NCBI GenBank assembly: GCA_900550855.1
Contig: URTQ01000069.1
Span: 1-8,089, forward strand
From: an uncultured Eubacteriales bacterium
Lineage (GTDB): Bacteria > Bacillota > Clostridia > Christensenellales > CAG-917
DNA: 8,089 nt
Direction: 5' to 3'
Positions 1-6,146 of the stretch are shown here, piece after piece; the first letter of the stretch is position 1; every line of letters begins with the position of its first letter. A model generated the notes under the pieces. It saw only the letters and a program-made list of their open reading frames with translations, had not been told where the DNA came from and ran no database searches. The translations under genes were made by a program, and so were the position numbers.

Positions 1-31
1 TATATAGAGGGTTTGATTAGGTTCGATTTTG

Positions 32-1969
32 TCAAACTATGCGCTTAAACAATTTTTCGATGTCCTTTGCGCTGACTGCTACGACTGCGGGACGACCGTG
101 CGGACATTTTGTCGGAAGATTGCCGTTTTCGTCGACGTAGTTTTTGATGACGCGCTCGATTTGCGCTCTCGACAGCGACTGACCGCCTTTTATTGCGGCT
201 TTGCACGCTTGTTGACAGAGTTTGTCTTTCAAGAGATTTTGAAGCGTCAATTCGCTTTCGCTTTGCATATTCGCGAACAAATCCGAGAAAAACTTCGAAA
301 AATTGACTTGCGCAACGGGTTCGGGTACGGCGTTTATCGTGTACGCACTTCCGCTTTTGCCTATCTCGAAACCGAGATTTTGCAAATTCGGCAAGATTCT
401 TTCAAAATACTCGCTTTCCTCGCCCGTCATCGTCAATTTGAAAGGAATCAGCAACGGCTGTGTGTGTTCGACGTTGAATTTCTCAACGATTCTGTCATAC
501 AAAATTCTTTCGTGCGCAGCGTGTTGGTCGATAAGATATACGAGATCGCCGCGTTCGCAAATGATGTAGGTGTCGAAAATCTGTCCGACGATTTTTCCGT
601 CGAATACTGCATAATCGCTTTCCGCGTTATCGATATTTGCATTGTTTTCGGTTGCAGAAACGCCGTTATCGTCGCAAGCAACGGACTCTACGTCGTCGAA
701 ACGATTTGAACTATGCGTAAAATCATTTACGAAAGATATGTGTGAATCGTTTAGCACGGAATCGTGATTTTTGCTCGGAATATCGAATCCGAAATAATTT
801 TTCGGCGTGGTTTTTCCGCTGAAAAGTTTTGACGTGTCGATGCTCGTTTGCGTGTAATTCACTTGCGGCTTGCGCACCGATTCGGCGTCAAAATCGATTG
901 AAAAATCACCCTGTTTAGAGGCGTTTTGCTCATTTTCGGTCGAATTTTGTTCGACGTTGAATCCGAAGGCAACGTTTTGCAAACTGTTGTTTATAGTGTT
1001 TTGAACGGCGTGATAAACCGCGCTGAAAACGGCGTGTTTATCTCTGAATCTGACTTCGGTTTTCGACGGGTGAACGTTGACGTCGACGTCGTCGAAAGGC
1101 ATCAAAACGTCCAAAATAAACATCGGATAAGTGCGTTTCATCAAAAACTCGGAATACGCTTTTTCGACGGCGGTTTGTATTGTTTGATCCTCGACCGCTC
1201 TGCCATTCACGATAATCGTTTGATACGTTCTGTTTGCCTTTGTATAATCGACTTTGGACGTGAAGCCCGAAACCCTTATCGAGCCGCCGTAATTGTCACA
1301 AAGTTCAAGAAGATTGTCGGCGGTTTTTGCGCCGTAAACCGAGAAAATCGCGTCGGAAAGCGAGCCGCCTTCGTTGCGAAGCAACGTTCCTTCCTCGTTT
1401 GAAAGTTCGATTCTGACGGACGGATTTGCCAAAATCAACATTCTAACGACATCTTTTATGTAATTGAGTTCGCTTACGCCTTTTTTGAGAAATTTAAGGC
1501 GCGCAGGGGTATTGAAAAACAAGTTTTCGACGCTGATAACAGTTCCCTCTGCCCTCGAATCGTCGCCTTCGAACGTGACTTTTCCGCCGGAAAGCATAAT
1601 TTTGGAAGCGATATCTTGATTTTTGCTCTTTGACGAAAGCGTGACTTCGCTGACGGACGATATGCTTGCAAGCGCTTCGCCTCTGAAACCGAGAGTTGAA
1701 AGGCTGTCGAGATCGACGATATTTTTGAGTTTGCTCGTTGCGTGCGGTAAGAACGCTTTGCGCATATCATCTTTCTCGATGCCGATTCCGTTGTCGCTGA
1801 CTTGAATTTTGCGGATTCCGCCGTCTTCGACGTAAACGGAAACTTCACTCGCGCCTGCGTCTATCGAGTTTTCAACGAGTTCTTTCACGACCGACGACGG
1901 TCTTTCGACCACCTCGCCTGCCGATATCATATTGAATACGTTTGGTTCAAGTACGTTAATTTTGCTCAT
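32..1969 (-). CDS. mutL: DNA mismatch repair protein MutL, endonuclease type
   Basis: A 645-residue GHKL-ATPase mismatch repair protein that couples MutS mismatch recognition to strand incision. The N-terminal ATPase is complete: AGEVVERP (17-24), KELVEN with the catalytic-base Glu30 and Mg-binding Asn34, DNGIG (59-63), HATSK (76-80) and GFRGEAL (94-100). A polar Asn/Asp/Ser-rich linker spans roughly 335-455. The C-terminal domain has the metal-dependent endonuclease signature starting at DQHA (481-484), with Glu487 following, then ACK (588-590) and CPHGRP (622-627), which supplies metal-binding Cys622 and His624. QPLLIP (504-509) fits the clamp-binding motif of endonuclease MutLs. This is therefore the nicking type, not the E. 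coli MutH-dependent type. One oddity is that the last acidic residue of DQHA(X)2E(X)4E is Asp492 rather than Glu. The ATG at 1967-1969 gives the canonical family N-terminus; its ribosome binding site is weak (AGG six bases upstream). It lies 44 bp after mutS with no terminator between. Confidence 0.98.
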   Translation of the reverse strand: MSKINVLEPNVFNMISAGEVVERPSSVVKELVENSIDAGASEVSVYVEDGGIRKIQVSDNGIGIEKDDMRKAFLPHATSKLKNIVDLDSLSTLGFRGEALASISSVSEVTLSSKSKNQDIASKIMLSGGKVTFEGDDSRAEGTVISVENLFFNTPARLKFLKKGVSELNYIKDVVRMLILANPSVRIELSNEEGTLLRNEGGSLSDAIFSVYGAKTADNLLELCDNYGGSIRVSGFTSKVDYTKANRTYQTIIVNGRAVEDQTIQTAVEKAYSEFLMKRTYPMFILDVLMPFDDVDVNVHPSKTEVRFRDKHAVFSAVYHAVQNTINNSLQNVAFGFNVEQNSTENEQNASKQGDFSIDFDAESVRKPQVNYTQTSIDTSKLFSGKTTPKNYFGFDIPSKNHDSVLNDSHISFVNDFTHSSNRFDDVESVACDDNGVSATENNANIDNAESDYAVFDGKIVGQIFDTYIICERGDLVYLIDQHAAHERILYDRIVEKFNVEHTQPLLIPFKLTMTGEESEYFERILPNLQNLGFEIGKSGSAYTINAVPEPVAQVNFSKFFSDLFANMQSESELTLQNLLKDKLCQQACKAAIKGGQSLSRAQIERVIKNYVDENGNLPTKCPHGRPAVVAVSAKDIEKLFKRIV

Positions 1970-2013
1970 ATGTTACCTAACAATTCTAATTTTTGCGGTT
2001 TTTTGTAAAAGTT

Positions 2014-4635
2014 TTAGTCTTCCAGTTGCTTTTTTAGGTCACAAAGTACGGTCAATGCTTGAAGCGGCGTGAGATTGTCGACGTCAAGATCTTTGATTTG
2101 TTGTTCGATTTTGCTTGATTGCGTATCGAACAAACTCACCTGCGCCGTTACGTTCTTTTTTGCCGAACTCAAAAGCATTTCGTTGGTATCTCTGTTTTTC
2201 GAGTCTTCTTCGAGCGAGTGCATTATGCTCTTTGCGTGGTCGATAACCGATTTAGTAACGCCTGCGAGCGAGGCAACTTCTATACCGAAACTTTGCGACG
2301 CGCCGCCGCTTACGATTTTGTGCAGGAACACTATCGTGTCGTTTGCCCTGCTCACGAGCACGCGATAGTTCTTTACGCCCTCTAAATCTTCGAGTTCGGT
2401 CAACTCGTGGAAGTGCGTTGCAAATAGCGTTTTGGCTTTTACGTTTTTGGTGATGTATTCGAGCACCGCCCACGCAATCGACAATCCGTCGAACGTTGAC
2501 GTTCCCCTACCGATTTCGTCGAGAACGAGAAGGCTCGAAGACGTGGCGTAGTTCAAAATGGTTGCCACTTCTATCATCTCGACCATAAACGTACTTTGAC
2601 CGCCGCTCAAATCGTCGCTCGCGCCGATTCTTGTGAAAATTCTGTCCGTCAAGGCGATTTTTGCGGATTTTGCAGGCACGAAGCAACCGATATGCGCCAT
2701 AAGCGTGATGATAGCGACTTGTCGCATATACGTCGATTTGCCCGCCATATTCGGACCGGTGATAATCATCGTTCTGTTGTCCGCGTCGTCGAGTAGCGTG
2801 TCGTTGGGAACGTACGAGCCTCTGTCGAGCAACGTTTCGACGACGGGATGTCTGCCCTCTTCGATGTCGATACACTTGATTTTTTTGTTAATTTCGGGTT
2901 TGACGTACTTGTTTGCAACCGATACGTTTGCGAGCGATACGAGGCAGTCGAGCGTGCTGAGCGCTTGCGCGTTGGATTGAAGTTTTGCAAGATTCTCGAA
3001 GCACATATTTTTGAGTTCGCAGAAAATCTTGTCTTCGAGTGCGGTTGCGTTGGATTCGGCGGAAAGAATTTTTTCTTCGAGTTGTTTAAGTTCGTCGGTT
3101 ATGTATCTTTCGCCGTTTACGAGGGTTTGTTTTCTCTGATAGCGATACGGCACTTTGTCCGCAAACGATTTCGACACCTCGATATAGTAGCCGAAGATCT
3201 TGTTATATCCTACTTTGAGCGTGCGGATGCCCGTTTCTTCCCTCTCTTGCGCTTCGAGTTTTGCAAGCCATTCCTTTGCGGATGTTTTGATGTCGCGCAG
3301 TTGATCGAGGGTTTCGTCGTAGCCTTTTTTGACGTAGCCGCCGTTTTTGTAACTGCTCACGCCGTCGCGATCCAACGCGCTTTGAAGCGTGGCGCATACG
3401 GTTTCGAGCGAGTAAAGCGAGCGATTTATGCCCTTTACGAGCGTGCTTGTCGCGCCCGAAAGAAGTTGTTTGATTTGCGGAATCGCTTCGAGTGTATCGC
3501 TAATCGAAAGTAAATCTTTGGGCGATGCGTTGCCGTAGGCAAGACGACCGTTGAGTCTTTCGAGGTCGCGAACGGAATAAAAGGATTCGCCCAGTCTTTC
3601 TCGCAACGCTTTTGAACTCATCAAATCTTCGAGTGCGTCGAGGCGTTTGTTGATGGCATCGGCGTCTTGAAGGGGTTGTTCTATCCAGCGTTTGAGCGTT
3701 CTTGCGCCCATTGCGGTGGACGTTTTGTCGAGTACCCAAAGAAGCGAACCTTGTCTTTTGCCGTCGCGTGCGCGCTGAGTAAGTTCGAGATTGCGCCTCG
3801 TCGCGTTGTCGAGCATCATAAAGGATTTATCGCGCAAGTACGAGATTTTCGTAAGTTGTCCAAGACTTCTCTTTTGCGTTTGCGCAAGGTATTCCAAAAG
3901 TCCGCCTGCGGCGCATACCGCGGCGTTTTTGTCCGTCAATTCGAACACGTCGAGCGAGCCGACTTTGAAAGCGGACAATATTTTTCTCGTAGCCGTCGAA
4001 ACGTTGTACGCAAAATCGTGATAGCAATGCGCGCGCTTTTCGTTGGAAACGAAATACTTGACGTTTTGGTATTTGGACACGAAGTCCTCGTTGCAGATAA
4101 TCTCGCTCGGCGCAATACTTCCCAAAATGTTTGAAAGTCGCTCTAAATAGTCGTCTGCCGAGTATTCGTACACGTTAAATTCGCCCGTCGAAATATCCGT
4201 CCAAGCTATGCCGAACGTCGAGGAATTTGTGAAAATCGAGCAAAGATAGTTGGAAGTTTTCTCGTCGAGAATATCTTCTTCCATAACCGTGCCGCTCGAC
4301 ACCACTCGTACGACGTCGCGATCGACGAGTCCTTTTGACATTGCGGGGTCGCTCAACTGCTCGCATATAGCGACGCGATAGCCGTTTTCGATGAGTCTTC
4401 TTATATAGTTATCCACCGCGTGATACGGCACGCCGCACATAGGCGCGCGTTCGTCGAGTCCGCAATCTCTGCCAGTCAAGGTCAAATCCAGCACTCTCGA
4501 CGCGGTCACGGCGTCGTCGAAAAACATCTCGTAAAAGTCGCCCAAGCGGAAGAAAAGCAGGCAATCCGGATAATTGTCCTTGATTTGAAAATATCGTTTC
4601 ATCATCGGTGAGAGTTTATCTCTGTCGATATTCAT
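2014..4635 (-). CDS. mutS: DNA mismatch repair protein MutS
   Basis: An 873-residue mismatch-recognition ATPase, the usual length for bacterial MutS1. It binds base mismatches and small loops, then forms an ATP-bound sliding clamp that recruits MutL. The mismatch-binding domain carries the Phe-X-Glu reader in GDFYEMF (Phe34 and Glu36). The connector, core/lever and clamp domains fill about 125-560. The C-terminal ABC-type ATPase has Walker A from Gly627 to Thr635 (GPNMAGKST), the signature DLSGGQST, Walker B ending in Asp706-Glu707, and the switch His741 in ATHFHEL. Near the end, QVSLF (832-836) matches the beta-clamp binding motif, followed by a C-terminal segment with LTPLQAL typical of the oligomerisation region. 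The start is well supported: a perfect AAGGAGG lies four bases upstream, inside the end of miaB, and the start codon overlaps the miaB stop by ATGA. No key residue is missing, and this is MutS1 rather than MutS2, since it has the mismatch reader and lacks a Smr tail. Confidence 0.99.
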   Translation of the reverse strand: MNIDRDKLSPMMKRYFQIKDNYPDCLLFFRLGDFYEMFFDDAVTASRVLDLTLTGRDCGLDERAPMCGVPYHAVDNYIRRLIENGYRVAICEQLSDPAMSKGLVDRDVVRVVSSGTVMEEDILDEKTSNYLCSIFTNSSTFGIAWTDISTGEFNVYEYSADDYLERLSNILGSIAPSEIICNEDFVSKYQNVKYFVSNEKRAHCYHDFAYNVSTATRKILSAFKVGSLDVFELTDKNAAVCAAGGLLEYLAQTQKRSLGQLTKISYLRDKSFMMLDNATRRNLELTQRARDGKRQGSLLWVLDKTSTAMGARTLKRWIEQPLQDADAINKRLDALEDLMSSKALRERLGESFYSVRDLERLNGRLAYGNASPKDLLSISDTLEAIPQIKQLLSGATSTLVKGINRSLYSLETVCATLQSALDRDGVSSYKNGGYVKKGYDETLDQLRDIKTSAKEWLAKLEAQEREETGIRTLKVGYNKIFGYYIEVSKSFADKVPYRYQRKQTLVNGERYITDELKQLEEKILSAESNATALEDKIFCELKNMCFENLAKLQSNAQALSTLDCLVSLANVSVANKYVKPEINKKIKCIDIEEGRHPVVETLLDRGSYVPNDTLLDDADNRTMIITGPNMAGKSTYMRQVAIITLMAHIGCFVPAKSAKIALTDRIFTRIGASDDLSGGQSTFMVEMIEVATILNYATSSSLLVLDEIGRGTSTFDGLSIAWAVLEYITKNVKAKTLFATHFHELTELEDLEGVKNYRVLVSRANDTIVFLHKIVSGGASQSFGIEVASLAGVTKSVIDHAKSIMHSLEEDSKNRDTNEMLLSSAKKNVTAQVSLFDTQSSKIEQQIKDLDVDNLTPLQALTVLCDLKKQLED

Positions 4636-5993
4636 TTTTCCTCCTTATGTCCGAAAAGGGACGCCGATTTGGATTCGGTTATTCTGACGTCGAAAAATTT
4701 GCCTATATCGTCTTTACTGCCCTCGAAAGTGACGAGTCTGCCGCCGTCTTCTCTGCCGCAAACCATACCGTCGAGTTTGGGCGCGACGTCTTCGCAAAGC
4801 ACTCTGTACACGCCGCCGATGTAGGTCTTTGAAATCTCTTTGGTTATCGAGTTTTGAAGTTTGATAAGGCGCGCGATTCGCTCTTGCTTGACCGCGTACG
4901 GTATCTGTTCCATTTTAGCGGCAGGCGTGCCTTTTCTCGGCGAATAAATGAAGGTGAACGCGTTTGAATAGCGCACTTTTTTCACGATTTCGAGAGTGTC
5001 TTGGAAGTCCTCTTCCGTTTCGGTCGGGAATCCGACCATAATATCCGTCGTTATTCCTATATCGGGCATACGCTCGCGCAATTTGTCGATGATTTGAAGA
5101 TAATGCGCGCTGTCGTAGCGTCTGTTCATATTTGCAAGCACCTTGTCCGAGCCGGCTTGAATGGGAAGATGCAGATTGTGGCAAACGTGCTTCGAAGTCG
5201 CCATAGCGTCGATAATATCGTCGTTGAGGTCCTTTGGGTGCGAAGTCATAAAACGAACGCGGAAATCGCCGTCGATTTTGTCTATTTCACGCAACAAATT
5301 TGCAAAATTCACCTTTTCGTCGGCTACGTCGTTGCCGTACGAGTTGACGTTCTGACCGAGAAGCGTTATCTCTTTATATCCGTTTTCGACGCACTTTTTC
5401 ACTTCGTCGAGAACGTTTTGCATATCGCGCGAAACCTCTCTGCCTCTGACGTACGGCACAATGCAATATGTGCAGAAGTTGTTGCAGCCGTATATGATAT
5501 TCACCCACGCGTTCGGATAACTTGTGCGGGTTTGCGGCGTATTTTCGTCGATGTCGAGATAATCGGACGGCTGATTTACGTCGAAACAGCGGTATTTTTT
5601 GTCGCTGCGCTTTTTTATTTTGGCTCTGCCCTCTATGACCTTTTCAATCTCGTCTTTAAGTGCGGAAATGTTGCGAGTGCCCAAAACTATATCGACGTAC
5701 GGAAATCTTTCCTTGATGTTCTCTTTCACGCCGTCTTGTTGCGGCATACAGCCCACGACCGCAAGAATGAGATTCGGATTGCGTTTCTTTTCCGCTTTCG
5801 TCACGCCTATATTGCCGAGAGCGCGGCGTTCTGCGGTGTCGCGAATACAACAGGTGTTGAAAACGATAACGTCGGGATTCTCGTCTTCGGGGCAATCGAC
5901 ATAGCCCATTTTTTCGAGAATACCGGCGATTTTTTCGCTTTCGTGAACGTTCATTTGACAGCCGTATGTGTTGATTTTGTAGAATTTCGTCAT
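4632..5993 (-). CDS. miaB: tRNA-2-methylthio-N6-dimethylallyladenosine synthase MiaB
   Basis: A 453-residue radical-SAM methylthiotransferase that converts i6A37 to ms2i6A37 in tRNAs reading codons beginning with U, stabilising codon-anticodon pairing. The N-terminal MTTase domain has the three auxiliary-cluster cysteines Cys12 (YGCQMN), Cys48 (NTCCIRD) and Cys82 (VGCM). The radical-SAM cluster is Cys170-X3-Cys174-X2-Cys177. The core also shows TSHPKD, HLPIQAGSD, GFPTETEEDF and YSPRKGTPA, which point to MiaB rather than the related MtaB or RimO. A TRAM RNA-binding domain occupies about 388-450. The length is a little shorter than E. coli MiaB. The ATG at 5991-5993 is preceded by AAAGGA at a five-base spacing, and the translated N-terminus fits the family. 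It is the first gene of the minus-strand block; its last codons contain the mutS ribosome binding site, so the two genes are probably translationally coupled. Confidence 0.97.
   Translation of the reverse strand: MTKFYKINTYGCQMNVHESEKIAGILEKMGYVDCPEDENPDVIVFNTCCIRDTAERRALGNIGVTKAEKKRNPNLILAVVGCMPQQDGVKENIKERFPYVDIVLGTRNISALKDEIEKVIEGRAKIKKRSDKKYRCFDVNQPSDYLDIDENTPQTRTSYPNAWVNIIYGCNNFCTYCIVPYVRGREVSRDMQNVLDEVKKCVENGYKEITLLGQNVNSYGNDVADEKVNFANLLREIDKIDGDFRVRFMTSHPKDLNDDIIDAMATSKHVCHNLHLPIQAGSDKVLANMNRRYDSAHYLQIIDKLRERMPDIGITTDIMVGFPTETEEDFQDTLEIVKKVRYSNAFTFIYSPRKGTPAAKMEQIPYAVKQERIARLIKLQNSITKEISKTYIGGVYRVLCEDVAPKLDGMVCGREDGGRLVTFEGSKDDIGKFFDVRITESKSASLFGHKEEK
4640..4646 (-). promoter_or_regulatory. 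Shine-Dalgarno site of mutS inside the end of miaB
   Basis: The minus strand reads AAGGAGG, a perfect anti-16S match, four bases before the mutS ATG. It is formed by the miaB codons for the C-terminal Lys-Glu-Glu, immediately before the ATGA stop/start overlap. This fixes the mutS start and suggests that ribosomes finishing MiaB can reinitiate on mutS. Confidence 0.9.
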
Positions 5994-5998
5994 TTGCG

Positions 5999-6004
5999 TC
6001 CTTT
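5999..6004 (-). promoter_or_regulatory. Ribosome binding site of miaB
   Basis: The minus strand reads AAAGGA, five bases upstream of the miaB ATG. It is a good partial Shine-Dalgarno match at a suitable spacing and supports the chosen start. Confidence 0.75.
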
Positions 6005-6064
6005 ATGCTTTTTGCGTTTGCAAGATATTTTCGTTCGTTTCGCTTTGCGATCGATTTACGCTCG

Positions 6065-6094
6065 CTCACACGCGCGCATTATGCGCATTATATT
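6065..6094 (+). promoter_or_regulatory. Weak candidate promoter for the penicillin-binding protein gene
   Basis: CTCACA (6065-6070, four of six -35 matches) is separated by 18 bp from TATATT (6089-6094, five of six -10 matches). Transcription would start near 6101, leaving a leader of about 46 nt before the ATG at 6147 and excluding the upstream ATG at 6081. The region is AT-rich, so chance matches are likely and the call is tentative. Confidence 0.3.
6074..6091. repeat. Perfect tandem repeat of a 9-bp unit, GCGCATTAT x2
   Basis: Two exact copies, 6074-6082 and 6083-6091, stand head to tail in the divergent intergenic region. The junction also makes a gapped palindrome, GCGCAT-T-ATGCGC (6074-6086). 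The element sits in the miaB leader and overlaps the candidate plus-strand promoter. It could be a regulator binding site, or chance in a short low-complexity stretch; no regulator gene is visible nearby. Confidence 0.6.
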
Positions 6095-6106
6095 TATCAA
6101 AAAACT

Positions 6107-6135
6107 ATTATACATAATTTCGGCGGATAAAACAA
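6107..6135 (-). promoter_or_regulatory. Candidate sigma-70-type promoter for miaB-mutS-mutL
   Basis: On the minus strand, a perfect TATAAT (6107-6112) lies 17 bp from TTGTTT (6130-6135), which keeps the TTG of the -35 consensus. Transcription would start near 6100, giving a leader of about 107 nt before miaB. The position, between the divergent genes and upstream of the whole block, is right for an operon promoter. A second TATAAT at 6087-6092 has no good -35 and is a weaker alternative. This is a consensus match only. Confidence 0.6.
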
Positions 6136-6146
6136 TAATAAATTCA

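Noticed and set aside
11..37. Inverted repeat GTTTGA / TCAAAC around the mutL stop, a possible terminator
   Set aside because: The stem is only 6 bp and AT-rich with a loop of about 15 nt, and no T-run follows on the minus strand.
29..709. A 226-codon plus-strand open frame opposite mutL
   Set aside because: It lies wholly antisense to the conserved MutL C-terminal domain, is Phe/Arg/Val-rich with no family motif, and is explained by codon bias of the real gene.
926..1402. A 158-codon plus-strand open frame opposite mutL
   Set aside because: Antisense to the conserved ATPase and transducer region of MutL, with no ribosome binding site or recognisable domain.
1970..2013. Possible terminator or promoter between mutS and mutL
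   Set aside because: The 44 bp are A-rich on the sense strand with no stable stem and no -35/-10 pair. It looks like a simple intra-operon spacer.
2848..3513. A 221-codon plus-strand open frame opposite mutS
   Set aside because: Antisense to the core and lever domains of MutS; its composition is a mirror of the sense codons.
3667..4134. A 155-codon plus-strand open frame opposite mutS
   Set aside because: Antisense to conserved MutS sequence, with no independent sign of being a gene.
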